In this document: positions 52,623 through 63,945 of the stretch, piece after piece
How positions within the stretch are numbered: position 1 is the stretch's first letter
How the letters are laid out: every line of letters begins with the position of its first letter
Assembly (NCBI GenBank): GCA_034508935.3
Contig: CM067442.1
Coordinates: 88,010,448-88,074,447 of the forward strand
DNA: 64,000 nucleotides
From: Berghia stephanieae
Lineage: Eukaryota > Mollusca > Gastropoda > Nudibranchia > Aeolidiidae
Reading direction: 5' to 3'
Notes under the pieces: model-generated
The model's input: only the letters and a program-made list of their open reading frames with translations
The model's database searches: none
What the model was told of the DNA's origin: nothing
Translations under genes and position numbers: made by a program

Positions 52623-53461
52623 GATTTGGAATGTAAAGTTGATGGTGCTGTTTGAAAGTTGTGTTATATTAAGTTCTGCAGTTTTTATCTATTTTTACCA
52701 TTAATTGCTGAAGTCACTGAAATGATGCATGATATAATATAAAATGTGATGATCGTCAGGGTTATTGTGTGATTCTCGTAAATGTGATAGTTTTAGTTTT
52801 ATTTAATGTTCTAAACGTTTATGAGCTGATTGGTCTAAAAAAATTCATTGAGAAATCCTAAAATATCAGACGTGTAAAGGATAACTTTACAATCTGTCCC
52901 TTCATTAGAATTTATCATTGCTTGCAAGTATTTTTTTCATCTTACGGAAAGTCCCTTTTCTTATTGAGGAGTGATTCTCTATGGCGTTATTGATTTTGAT
53001 GGCCACTTGTTTTTTACATGTGGTTTGTTGGAAGGAATACTGCCATTTTTGCATTCTAAGACTAAACCATTTTAAAATAGTCAATTTTTCTGTTTTTCTT
53101 TGTTTGGTTTGTTTTATTTTGTTGATCTGCAGCTAGTAAAAGAATGTTAGATTGATCACTTTGTAAATTGTAGATATTTTATGTCATTGCCGTGTTATTT
53201 ATTTTTGTTTCATCCATTGTCAAATCTTGTAAAACACATGCATAATATTTTTACCTGAAATGTTCTTTTTTTGTTGTTAGTTTTTGCTAGTTCTGTAGAC
53301 TCACATTGTATAGTGCCTAATTAACATTAAGCAATATTGAGCCTTTAATTGAACAAAAGGATAAACTCTATGTTGTAGAGTAAGGAGTAAATACGAAACA
53401 AGGGGAAGGGGGGGGGGGGGGGTTATTCCCTGTTCACAATTAATCTTTGTCTTATTAAAAC
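52623..53461 (+). other. SDR 3' UTR and downstream sequence
   Basis: T-rich sequence after the SDR stop. I see no canonical AATAAA here, so the poly(A) site is undefined. A run of G lies at 53410-53422. Confidence 0.5.
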
Positions 53462-53532
53462 TTGAGCTGTCATAAAGCGCAATAACCACTTATTGTGCTC
53501 AGAGTACTATACAAGTGGTCCCACGACAGCAG
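53462..53532 (-). mobile_element. SINE 3' fragment fused to R530
   Basis: Minus-strand SINE tail (plus strand AAAGCGCAATAACCACTTAT to GTGGTCCCACGACAGCAG), joined directly to the R530 start at 53533. Confidence 0.7.
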
Positions 53533-54596
53533 CTGGGTTGGGTTCCTGACCTCCCATAGTGTGCAGGGAGGTACATACTGTGTCTTATATCCCCTTATAT
53601 CTGTTTTCCAACATGCTTTCTATCTTTTTCTTGGAATGAGATTACTTGGTTTTGTCCTGGCCCTGGCCGGAGTCCTAGCTGGGAGGCAAACAGTCAAATG
53701 CATAGTTATTGTTTTGGGAGATGATATTTTTATTCTTGTAAATCATCTCTCTGTTATGTATTATTATATTTGTTATTTTGAATGTATAATGTAAGCATTT
53801 GAGTGTAGTCCTCTTTGTTGAATTTTGTGCTTTTGTCCGGATAAGACTTATAGGTCTGGGTGGGGTTCCTGTCCTCCCATAGTGGGCAGGGGGGTACATA
53901 TTGTGTCTTCTATCCCCTTATTACTGTTTTCCAACATGCTTTCTGTCTTTGTCTTGGAATGAGATTACTTGTTTTTTTCCTGGCCCTGGCCGGAGTCCTA
54001 GCTGGGAGGGAAACAGTCAAATGCATAATTATTGTTTTGGGAGATGATATTTTTTTCCTTGTAAATCATCTCTCTGTTATGTATTATTATATTTGTAATT
54101 TTAGATGTATAATGCAAGCATTTGAGTGTATTCCTCTTTGTTGGATTTTGTGCTTGTGTCCAGATGAGACTTATAGGTGATCTCAAACTAAGTACATTGG
54201 TACATTGCTCTTGGAATCTACATCTGATCCCTATTTGTTCCCAGTTCCCCTATGTCTTACTTTTTCTTGGGTGCTTTAATTGTAATTCTAGAACTTTTTA
54301 CTATTCCATTATCTTCCTTTTTACTGGCGCTGGTATAACCTAAATGTGTTGCAACGTCGTAAAACCCTTAAAAACAAACAAACAGACTTATAGGTGATCT
54401 CAAACTAAGTACATTGGTGGTATGCTCTTGGAATCTACATCTGATCCCTATTTGTTCCCAGTTCTCTTGTGTCTTACTTTTTCTTGAGTGCTTTAATTGT
54501 AATTCTAATTTTACTATCCCATTTTCTTCCTTTTTACTGGCGCTGATGTAACCACTAATAAGTGTAGCAAGCATCGTCAAATTCCTGAAAACAAGC
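53533..54596 (+). mobile_element. R530 retroposon (outer copy), split by a nested copy
   Basis: Outer copy at 53533-53855 and 54396-54596. Directly upstream (53462-53532) is a piece of the tRNA-derived SINE. The same SINE-R530 junction recurs at 56689/56690. Confidence 0.88.
53856..54383 (+). mobile_element. R530 retroposon nested in another R530, full length
   Basis: 528 bp from CTGGGTGGGGTTCCTG to CCCTTAAAAACAAACAAAC. Flanked by a perfect 12-bp duplication AGACTTATAGGT (53844-53855 and 54384-54395) taken from the host copy. This is the best definition of both ends of the family. Confidence 0.95.
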
Positions 54597-54813
54597 GATG
54601 TAATCTCTGTACTCATCAACTTAAAGCTCACTTGAAGTTCTTATTGAATTTTTTTTTCTTCCCATTCCAATTTTAAATCAAAATATTATTCATCTATCTG
54701 TGCTGTGTTTGATATTGATATATTGTAAAATCGTAGTTATAGTGTTTCCCTTGAGATGGGGATTCTGCCCCACTGTGTGGCTGGAGCTTTTGAGTAAAGT
54801 CACACCATAGGGT

Positions 54814-55318
54814 CTGGGTGGGGATCCTGACCTCCCAAAGTGGGCGGGGAGGTACATACTGTGTCTTCTATCCCCCTCTACCCGTTTTCCTTACTTAGTT
54901 TTGACCTGACCCTGGCCGTGTTCCTTGGTTGGGAGGGAAACAGTCAAACGCATAGTTATTGTTTTGGGAGATGATATTTTTTTCCTTGTAAATCATCTCT
55001 CTGTTATGCATGGTATTATGTTTTATTTACATATTATTTATGATTTGTAAACATTTGAGTGTATTCCTCTTAGTGGGGACTTGTGCTGGTGTCTGGATGA
55101 GACTTTTAGGTGATCTCAAACTAAGTACACTGATAGTGTGCTCTTGGAATCTACATCTGTTTCCTATTTGAACCAATTCCCCTTTGTCTTACCTTTTCTT
55201 GGGTGCTTTAATTGTAATTCTAGAACTTTTTACTATCCCATTTTCTTCCTTTTTACTGGCGCTGATATGACCTTAATGTGTTGCAAGCGCCGTAAAACCC
55301 TTAAAAACATAAAAATAA
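54814..55318 (+). mobile_element. R530 retroposon with target duplication
   Basis: 505 bp from CTGGGTGGGGATCCTG to an A-rich tail. Flanks ACACCATAGGGT (54802-54813) and ACACCATATGGT (55319-55330) differ at one base. A short stretch is missing near the GTCTTTGTCTTGG segment. Confidence 0.92.
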
Positions 55319-55330
55319 ACACCATATGGT

Positions 55331-56055
55331 CAACACTCTAATTGTCTAAGTTAAGTGTTCTAGAATGTCACTTTTATTATACTTAAATATGTGAACAATT
55401 CATTACACTTGTATAATTCATGTATGTATTATATTCAGATTCTCTTAATACACTTTAAATTCCATATCTTTTCCTTCCACGGAGATTATTTATTGTTAAT
55501 TATGATCATTTTAAAGTTTTCACCCATGGTAAATATATAAATGTGACCCAACATCTCAAATCAGTTTACCCTGGGAAGGGGGAGTCTAGGTGCTTAAAAT
55601 TGAATTCATAGTAAAATCATATTGGACGTAAGCTGAGTTTTTATGTTTTATTGAAGAGTATGAATATAATTTCTTAAAGTGACAGCAACTAAAACTTCAC
55701 ATTTCATGTCATTTAAATCCCTTTGTGGCATTGGCTCATCTAGACATAATATTGTTTCGAGGTGTTGGGTCACAAATGTAACCAGAGCTGGTAAGGTCAT
55801 TTTATATTTTTATGATTATGTTTTTTGAAGTAGAAATCTGTGTAAATATGCCGATGCAGCTGAAGTATGTGTGAGTGTGATGTTTTCAGATTTATCAGGG
55901 TTGTTATAATAGAAAAAGGCTAATGTTATGCCATGTTATTCTTTTATACATTTTTAAAACTGTTGGTTTAGAATAAGAATTAAGACGAGTCATACATATT
56001 TTCATCTATGGATTTGATAACAAAATTAGAATTGCATTCTTGTTTCAGTATTTCG
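55331..56055. other. No gene seen
   Basis: AT-rich sequence between R530 copies. Confidence 0.5.
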
Positions 56056-56120
56056 TCTGGCCTCCCACAGTGGGCAGGGAGATACTTTCTGTGTCTTCTA
56101 TCCCCCTATATCTGTTTGCT
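56056..56120 (+). mobile_element. R530 5' fragment
   Basis: About 65 bp matching the first part of the family (CTGGCCTCCCACAGTGGGC to CCCCCTATATCTGTTT), then unrelated sequence. It lacks the 3' end, so later deletion or recombination must have removed it. Confidence 0.75.
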
Positions 56121-56654
56121 GAAATCTCAAAGGCTTTGCAATATTATTCGACAAAACATAAGACACTCACACCCTGCAAAGACTCGTAAGCTGCCGCACA
56201 TAAAAAAAATATAAATGCTCTACAAAATAGAATAAAATGTGATAATTTGACAAATTAAAAATTAAAATAAAACGAATGATTGACTAATCAAGCAGAAAAC
56301 ATTTTTGATAAATATTTCTGGTCTAAGGCTAAACATTGACATTCAGTAAAATGTCTCAAATCTCTGTTCAAACTTGTCCCTTTTTCATGGATTATTATAT
56401 CAATATGACCATTTCCAAAAATTTATCCAGGTTAATGCACTTCACGATGTTTCATTTATTTTCCTTGCAGGCCATTTCGATTTAATATTGTGGAAGTCTC
56501 CCTCAAGGCATCCTTTTAGTAGTATGATCGACCATATCTTACAGTACCTCATTCACCTGAGTCAATTGTAAAATGCCTTACCCAAGGACACAACACCGGG
56601 CCTAGACTTTGCTATCACTGTTAGCCGTGCTTGTTAGTGTAGACATTCTATTAC

Positions 56655-56689
56655 CGATGAGTACTATACAAGGGGTCCCAAGACAGCAG
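56655..56689 (-). mobile_element. SINE 3' fragment fused to R530
   Basis: Shorter version of the 53462 fragment (GATGAGTACTATACAAGG, GGTCCCAAGACAGCAG), ending at the same junction with R530. Confidence 0.65.
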
Positions 56690-57215
56690 CTGGGTTGGGT
56701 TCCTGGCCTCCCATGGTGGGCAGGGAGGCACTTACTGTGTCTTCTATCCCTTATATCTGTCTTCCAACTCACTCTCTGTCTTTGTGTTGGAATGAGATTA
56801 CTTGGTTTTGTCCTGGCCCTGGCCGGATACTCTAGCTGAGAGGGATACAGTCAAATGTATAGTTAGTTTTGGGAGATGATATTTCTTTCCTTGTAAATCA
56901 TCTCTCTGTTATGCATTGTATAATGTTTTCTTTATATTATATACGATTTGTAAAACATTTGAGTGTGTTCCTCTTAGTGGGGACCTGTGCTTGTGTCTGG
57001 ATGAGACTTTTAGTGATCTCAAACTAAGTACTTTGATAGTGTGCTCTTGGAATCTACACCTGTTTCTTATTTGAACCAATTCTCCTTTGTCTTACCTTTT
57101 CTTGGGTGCTTTAATTGTAATTCTAGAACTTTTTACTATCCCATTTTCTTCCTTTTTACTGGCGCTGATATGACCTTAATGTGTTGCAAGTGCCGTCAAA
57201 CCCTTAAAAACAAAA
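56690..57215 (+). mobile_element. R530 retroposon, full length, preceded by a SINE piece
   Basis: 526 bp from CTGGGTTGGGTTCCTGG to CCCTTAAAAACAAAAA. Upstream (56655-56689) is the SINE-derived segment GTACTATACAAGGGGTCCC, joined at the same base as in the 53533 copy. Hairpin arms GGCGCT/AGTGCC pair through a G-U. Confidence 0.88.
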
Positions 57216-57221
57216 ATGATC

Positions 57222-57650
57222 TGTCTTTGTCTTGGGATGAGATTACTTGGTTTTGTGCTGGCCGGATACCCTAGCTGGAAGAGAAACAGTCAAATTTATA
57301 GTTATAGTTAAAGTTTGGGGAGATTATATTTTTTTTTTGTCTCTCTGTTATGCACTGTGTTATGTTTTGTTTAAATATTATATATGATTTGTAAAATTTT
57401 GATTGTATTCCTCTTAGTGGGGACCTGTGCTTGTATTGTGTCTGGATGATACTTTTAGGTGATCTCAAACTAAGTACTTTGATAGTGTGCTCTTGGAATC
57501 TACATCTATTCCCAATTTGAACCAATTCCCCTTTCTCTTGCTTATTCTTGGTGTTTTAACTGTAATTCTAGAACTTTTTACTATCCCATTTTCTTTTTAC
57601 TGGCGCTGACATGACCTAAATGTGTTGCAAGTGCAGTAAAAGCCTTAAAC
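57222..57650 (+). mobile_element. R530 retroposon, 5'-truncated
   Basis: Starts at CTGTCTTTGTCTTGGGATG and runs to GCAAGTGCAGTAAAAGCC. It directly follows the tail of the previous copy, so it may have used that A-rich tail as a target. Confidence 0.8.
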
Positions 57651-58009
57651 AGTGTTTATTGTATCAATTTTTAAAACTAATGACATTCATTTAAAGTAGT
57701 ACCTTTTGATTTATTGATTTCATTTCATCATTTCCTTCTTGTTAGTGTTAGTAATTTGGAGATGGTACATTCCATTACATTCAGTCATTCTGTTTCGACC
57801 GTATCATAAAAGTCTTCCACCACTGCCATTTTACCATTACATTTTTGTTCAACGTAAGAAAGGTGTGGATGAAAATAAACATTGAGACCTGACCATTAAA
57901 ACAATTACAGTTCTTATTTTTTTTCGGTGTTATTGAGTTCCACGTTTTACATATTATTTGAGAAAAATACCTGATATAAAAATAATACATTCATTTTTGC
58001 CAGTCTCAT

Positions 58010-58320
58010 GTTTGGACACAGTTCCTGGCTGGAGAGATACATTCTTATTGCCTATTCTATCCTCCTCTTTCTGCTTTCCCCTTCAAATTGCTTTTCATCC
58101 CTTTCCTGATAATTTATTAAACTTGATTTTTTCCCCAAGACTTTGATGGGAGTCTTTTCTGGGAGGAAAACAGCTAAATGTATGGTTCTGTGTTTTTAAT
58201 TTTTAATTTTGTTAGCATTTATGGGCATCCTTCACTTTTATTAGTCATCTCATACGAAAGATGCTTTTGAGATCTTCTGTTCCCTGTTTGAGCCAGTCTT
58301 GTCTAACTTTTTCTTTGCTG
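58010..58320 (+). mobile_element. Old R530 remnant
   Basis: Decayed copy recognised by the order of GACACAGTTCCTGGCT, the TTCAAATTGCTTTTCATCC-like segment, GGGAGGAAAACAGCTAAATG and GTTTGAGCCAGTCTTGTCT. Confidence 0.5.
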
Positions 58321-58740
58321 CTAATAAGCACAGGCAAACTCTAGATCTACAAAATTATGGCTGTTGATTTTCTTATCTTCTTTATTAATGGCACAGAAAT
58401 GCAAAACAAGCAGCAAGAGTTTTATCATAAAAAGCCTGGTAGTGCAATATCTGATTTGTGGTACACCGCATATCACCCAACATTGATCCCTTTATATAAA
58501 ATAATACTAATTTCAATCTGTCCCTCCAGGAAAATGCCATTATTCTTCCAAGCTATGCTACAAAAAAATCTTGAAATTATGCCACATTAATGCCCCAAAA
58601 AAACGTTGGGATTTGATGTGTTGTTGTAAGCCATTTGTACGTTATTCACATAAGCCTTGAACAGAACACTAATCTTCTAAGTACAAGCAATATACAAGAA
58701 GAGAATATTGAAACGATTTTCACAAACATGGTTACTTGAT

Positions 58741-58918
58741 TAATTTGGAAAAAAATACCAAACACATCTCAGAAAAATGCCAAACTTCTAAGCATCACAT
58801 ATTCCGCTAAGATGCACACATAAAATTTGGCAAAAAATACTGTACATATCTTAGAAAAATGCCAAACTTCTAAGCATCGCATATTCCGCTAACTAAAATG
58901 CACACATAAAATTTGAAA
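58741..58918. repeat. 82-bp tandem duplication
   Basis: Two units, each containing AGAAAAATGCCAAACTTC and CATATTCCGCTAA, about 90% alike. The AATGCCAAA motif also recurs in the hAT-type MITE at 42024. Confidence 0.85.
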
Positions 58919-59050
58919 CATAAATTATAATATTCGTATCTCATTGCCCTAAGTCTGTGTCACTGTCACAATGTGATAGAAATTTAAAGTCTTGCCAATT
59001 TAAGGGTGAAACTTTGTATATTTTGTGAAATAAGTGTAGATTTGGTTGTG

Positions 59051-59270
59051 AAATACAGTGGAACCTCCCCGATTACGAAAATAGCGACAACCTCCTGATA
59101 ATGACATTGACTCGTGGTCCCGATTTTTTTTCTATTTAAGATCAGTAAAAAAAAACCTCCAAATAGCGACGCACTTTTTTATAAAACCTCAGAATAACGA
59201 CATTTTGGCGATTTTCGGCAGTTTTCGTAGATATATGATACTAAAAATACCGAGTATGAGTACTCAAAAG
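59051..59270 (+). mobile_element. One end of a pogo/Tigger-like DNA transposon (tentative)
   Basis: Begins TACAGTGGAACCTCCCCGAT, a start typical of pogo/Tigger-type elements inserted at TA, followed by repeated AACCTC..ATAGCGAC and ATAACGACAT motifs. I found no matching inverted end. Confidence 0.35.
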
Positions 59271-59508
59271 TTTATAAAAACGATTCCTGCTTGAACCAAT
59301 GAGAACGCAGCTTTTTTTGACGAAACTTGGCTGATATGCATTAATAAAAACCAAGGTATAAATGCAAGTGTAAGCAAGTAAACACAAAATCTTGGAAAAT
59401 GTGATATTATGTGGTGATAGAAGTAGTAGTAGTAGTAGTAGTGTTTTTGTGGGAGGAGGAGGAGGAATTTTATCTAACTCACAGCGTCCAAATTACCTGT
59501 ATCTGTTT

Positions 59509-59762
59509 TAAAGGGTTTTACAGCGCTTGTGACACATCTATGTCATATCAGCGCCAGTAAAAAGGAAGAACATTGGATAGTAAAAAACATTCTAGATTTA
59601 CAATTGAAATGACATAAGAAAAAGTAAGACAAAGGGGAATGGTTTAAATAGGGAACAGATGTAGATTCCAGGAGCAAACTGTCAGTGTACTCAGTTCAGA
59701 TCACCCAAAAGTCTCATCCAGACACGCGCACAAGAACCCTCTAAGAGGAATACACTACAATG
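59509..59762 (-). mobile_element. R530 retroposon, minus strand, 5'-truncated
   Basis: Last 250 bp of the family on the minus strand: AAAGGGTTTTACAGCGCTTG, then CAGCGCCAGTAAAAAGGAAG, up to AAGAGGAATACACTACAATG (as seen on plus). It lies well beyond the SDR gene and points the other way. Confidence 0.85.
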
Positions 59763-59966
59763 TTTTGTTTGTTTTGTCAATGTTAATAAAAACTGGTCCA
59801 GCGGGCCTTACCACGCCCACTTTGTCCACTGTAGGTAAAATTACATGATTTGAATTTTTTTTAATGCAAAAATGCCAGACTCGATTTTTTGTCTTCTTGC
59901 CAAACATTCAAGTTTGTTTTTGTTTTTTAAAATTTAGCATTTAAAACGCCAAATTGGTAATATTGT

Positions 59967-60593
59967 TCACAACAAATTAATGGCAGTAAATTTATTTGGA
60001 TGAGACAATTCGGCTTTGCAAAATACCGATATCTGGTTACTCCCATCGTAAAAATAAAAAAATACAATAAGTATAATAGAACATGCTCTCGACACCTCAT
60101 AAGCACATTGTTTTATTCTAGGTGACAAATCATCTTTGCCGTCTGCGAATGGTGGAATTTGTGGTAGTTTAGATATTGGTTGTGCGATCATGTTGACAGA
60201 TGGGGAAGAGGAGGAAAGTCTAGCCATTTCCAATGTTGCATTCTATCTTTCTCTTTCTCTTTCTCTGCTTCTATCTTTGCGAGTTTAATCTTCATTTTTG
60301 CTTCTTTTTCTAGCTTCTCTGTTTCCATTTTCATCTTTGCTTCTTGCACTAGCTTCAACTTTTCCATTTCGATTCGTCTTTCTTCAGTTAGTCTTTCTCT
60401 TATATACAGTTTTCTCTCCTCCGCCGATAATTCCATCACATCTGCTTCCTTTCCATACCTCGCCAACGTTCTAACATTTCGATATCCAATTCCAATCACA
60501 ATAATAATCACAATTAATTTTCAATAAATATAACTCACCTTTTTAAAGGTTACGATTATTTTTGTAAATCCAATCTTCGGACGAGCCCTCAAA
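59967..60593 (-). mobile_element. Internal remnant of the LTR element: primer-binding site and gag-like pieces
   Basis: Next to the LTR, TGAGGGCTCGTCCGAAG (minus strand, about 60575-60591) resembles the proline-tRNA primer-binding site of retroelements. Then come a highly charged coiled-coil-like piece (EERKLYIRERLTEERRIEME region) and, further in, a piece with LPQIPPFADGKDD. Both are of the sort seen at the N-terminus of Ty3/mdg4-like gag in molluscs. The element is broken: there is no pol and no second LTR, and the frame is interrupted more than once. Confidence 0.55.
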
Positions 60594-61447
60594 TGTAACG
60601 ACTCAGCTTAGACTTCGTTAATTCAATTTGTTAATTATCAATTATATGGTAAATTTAAAACACATAGGCCTACATAATACGACCTGCTAGGACGGAGTTC
60701 TTTCAGTAACTAACCTAACACAAAACAATTGTCTTACAATGTTTTTAAGTAACAAAAAGTGTTAAAACATTCACGCAGTCAACATTCATACTCACATGCA
60801 AAACATGCACAAAGAACTGTAACATAAATAAACACAGCCGAACAACTACATTCACACACATCCAAACAACTCCATATATTACAATACATGCTACACACCT
60901 ACCATGGTTCCGGGTTCATTCCCCATTGGTGCCCATATCCGGTGGTCCCGAATTCACTCCCCAGTGGTGTCCACCTCTTATAGCTCCAGGCTCACTCCCC
61001 TCTGGAGTCCAAATCCAGTCATTTTGAGTTTACTTACAAGTAGTGTCCACCTCTCATAGCACCCGAGTTCACTCCCCACTGGTGTCCACCTCCCATAGTC
61101 CTGGATTCACTCTCCACTTGTGTCCATATTCTATATTCCCAGGTTTACACCCACTGGTGTTCACTTCTCAAAGTTCTGGGTTTACTTTCCACTTGTTATA
61201 TTAACATCTCTTAATCCCTGGTTCACTTCTTGTCTTACATTCCGTATTCTGGAGTTCATTCCCCACTACTGATGGATTACATCCCCGGGTCTCTTGGTTT
61301 CCTCCCTCTAATATTGACGTCTCATTACCCTTGGTATAAACTTCATGGGTGTCCATCTTAAATGGTCCCTTGTTCAATCCTCACTGTAACCTTCCAGAGT
61401 CCCAAGGTCAATCCGCAGTCATTTTGATACGTTGTAGTGAAACAACA
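60594..61447 (-). mobile_element. LTR of an LTR-retroelement fossil, with internal minisatellite
   Basis: Minus-strand unit with TG..CA borders (TGTTGTTTCACTAC at the 61447 side, GTCGTTACA at 60594), 854 bp. It is followed inward by a primer-binding site. Most of it is a degenerate 38-bp tandem repeat. Only one LTR is in the window, so age cannot be estimated by comparing LTRs. Confidence 0.6.
60905..61425. repeat. 38-bp degenerate minisatellite inside the LTR
   Basis: About thirteen to fourteen units spaced 32-41 bp apart, most often 37-39. The best conserved core reads GTTCACTCCCCACTGGTGTCC. Unit cores start near 60913, 60950, 60989, 61025, 61065, 61103, 61141, 61178, 61219 and 61251. Confidence 0.8.
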
Positions 61448-61646
61448 GATGGGCCACGCTTCTTTATTCTCTGATGAAAAAATGAACAATCTAATGCAGT
61501 GTAGAAGTTGGGAGCAGCATGGCGATTATAGAGCTCTTTTCGATAAAAAAAAATTGCTTTGCAATCATTTCATTTGTTGAAAAAATTGCCTTCCTTTTTT
61601 TTTGAAAAAGTAAAAAATTGCAGGTCGCGGCCACAACAAACGCAGA

Positions 61647-61800
61647 TGCTAGAATTGTGGACCAGGGAGGTCACTTTAACTAGCTCTTCTGACCACATAT
61701 ATCTAGTCCTTTCCATTCAGCTTTCTGCCTTTGTCCTGTAATGATACCGTACATTTGGTTTTGCCTATTCCATAACTGGGAGTCTTTTTTGTGTCAATGT
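61647..61800 (+). mobile_element. Old R530 remnant
   Basis: Very diverged; only GGGAGGTCACTT, the GCTTTCTGCCTTTGTCCTG segment, ATTTGGTTTTGCC and CTGGGAGTC are recognisable, in the family order. It starts close to the outer edge of the LTR fossil. Confidence 0.4.
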
Positions 61801-62444
61801 GGTCTAGAAGAAATGGGATCTGACTCAACAATCTAAATTACGTAGGTTGTTCCAACAAGTATTACAGCACCTCAAAGGTAGACTCTTGGGAAAGGCAGTT
61901 TGCCCACAATTTCCTCATCCTATCAGAGATAAATGTTTAATCTGAGATTCCCTAGTGTGAACAACAGCACTCACCTAATAGGCTGCACGTCTCCTCCTAT
62001 GAGTTGGAATGTATGCGGTTCTATCATGGAGAGATTTTATAAATAATATGAGCTCTTTATAAAAATTTCTTGTACATTATCTCTTTGTTAAAACATTGTT
62101 AGATTTTAGAATTTATTTTGTAAGAAGCTTATATGAGTGAATCCTTTGTGGGGTCACCCTGTGTTTATACAGTGATGACAATGCCAAATTGTCAAAAAGG
62201 AGGAAATGTTATTGATCCAGACCGTAAGGTATGTAACATATTTCTATGTCGGCCTACTACTAGTGCACATCCATTAGATATATAACTTTGCTTTTCGTAA
62301 ATATTCAATGAATCGTCTATTCCACAAAACGAGTTTTAGGGTCTACAATATTTACTTCCACCCACTACATCAAGATATTAATGATGAACTTTTGGCAAAA
62401 GGTCTCAAAACATTTATGTCATGACTTTATATATAATGAGAGTT
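61801..62444. other. No confirmed gene
   Basis: AT-rich sequence. A 56-nt exon-like stretch at 62172-62227 (preceded by TTTATACAG, followed by GTATGT) reads MTMPNCQKGGNVIDPDRK in one frame, but nothing around it supports a gene. Confidence 0.3.
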
Positions 62445-62545
62445 TTTTTATAGCGCAATATCGACCCAAAGCGCTTTACAAGGGGTCCCTGGCCAACAGC
62501 AACACGTAACATGTGGAATAAGACATGACGTTTGTTATAATAATA
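62445..62545 (-). mobile_element. SINE 3' fragment
   Basis: Matches the last 100 bp of the tRNA-derived SINE (TATAGCGCAATATCG, AAAGCGCTTTACAAGGGG, AAGACATGACG). The tRNA-like end is absent. Confidence 0.75.
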
Positions 62546-63896
62546 TAGTAAGTTACAATTTCTTTGCTAATGCTTTCAATGGGTTATGCAGCTTATAAAT
62601 GAGACTCATGAACCTTTAGTTAATTTCAAAATATAATCTAACAAAAGACAAAAAAGTGAATTAAAATCAGCCTTTCAACAATTTCCTTGGTTTCCTTAGT
62701 CCATTATCCTTACTTATCGTTATTATTTCTCTATAAATTAATTATAAATTAGATTTAAAAAGTTGTTATGAATTCTATTTTTATTTTTTTATTATGTGTG
62801 AATAACAAACAAAACAAAAAGAAAAAAAACAAGTTCCAGGGAAGCCAAATGATTTTTGAAAAAAGAGAAGCATCACATCTCACATAAAATGAACCTAGTA
62901 AATCAGAAACAAAAACATTTCTCTTAATCTTCTCCTTTCCTTTACAAGTGCATAAAACCTTTGTTGCATCAATTCAAATACATAATATTTATCATAAGAA
63001 AAGGGACCTTCTTGGAGACAGGAATAGCTACTGAGGTGTGAAAAAAACAAACCTGGAATAAACATTGAAAATGGGGATGTTCACCAAAATTTGTTTAACT
63101 GAGCATATGTTTAAAAATATGACACACAAGACATGATGGTGATTTTATGTGGATTCTTTGCTCCCAGGCATGAGGTTTATCACTTGTATACGTTTGATGT
63201 GGCGAAATCAGTAGAAAATCCCCCAAAACAGCAGAAAATTATCATCGCTGGTGACTAACTTAAGTATAAATAATAAAATGTGTAAATTATAATCTTAAAA
63301 GAGCCGCTAATGATTAATGATTGTAAGGATTCATACAAGAGAAACAAAACATAACAAGCATTTCAGCATTTGAAATTTGTCAGGGATGAATGACAATTGC
63401 AAAAGTACTACAAAATCATTTCATGACTTTTTCTTTTTTTTTTATTTAAAGGTTGATTGGTGTGGAAGGGTGGGGGTACTACAAATGGTATAGTGATTAC
63501 AAATGAATTATGTGTCCCAAAAAAAAATGAGAGAAACTGAAGTGGCGTCTTGAAAAAATTATTGTAATATAGAAATTACAACAAAAATATTTTTTTATTT
63601 AAATTGAAAAAAACAAAAAAACTTAGCTTTCATGTTATATCCATGCTTGTCTTTGACATTTTGAAACTGAGTGTTTTAGTTCATTTTTTTTTTTAATTGT
63701 ACTTCTGTAACTGTCTGTCGTCCCCGATTGGCAGAAGTTTGTTTTGTTTTGTTTTGCAGGAGCCCTTGTACATTTTTTAAAAAATGTCAGTGGCTGGGCA
63801 TGACTGAAATTATTTCTCTTCTCTACTTGGGCAAGTTAATTAGGCCCCTTTGACCTACTATTTCTTGAGTACCTATTAGCGAGGATTAAATATGAA
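62546..63896. other. No gene seen
   Basis: AT-rich sequence with A and T runs. No exon, RNA gene or known repeat recognised. Confidence 0.5.
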
Positions 63897-63945
63897 CTTA
63901 TATAGCACAATATCCACTATTGTGAACTAAATGGACTGAGTACTA
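63897..63945 (-). mobile_element. SINE 3' end, short fragment
   Basis: TTATATAGCACAATATCCACT matches the SINE 3' end, then the match fades. Confidence 0.4.

Noticed and set aside
53856-54180. Recurring 80-106 codon hydrophobic frame (TSHSGQGGTYCVFYP...) in many R530 copies
   Set aside because: No ATG at a consistent place, and differences between copies fall at all codon positions as far as I can see. It recurs only because the repeat recurs.
62172-62227. Exon-like stretch between TTTATACAG and GTATGT
   Set aside because: One frame is open (MTMPNCQKGGNVIDPDRK), but no neighbouring exon, known similarity or frame partner was found. It could be chance.
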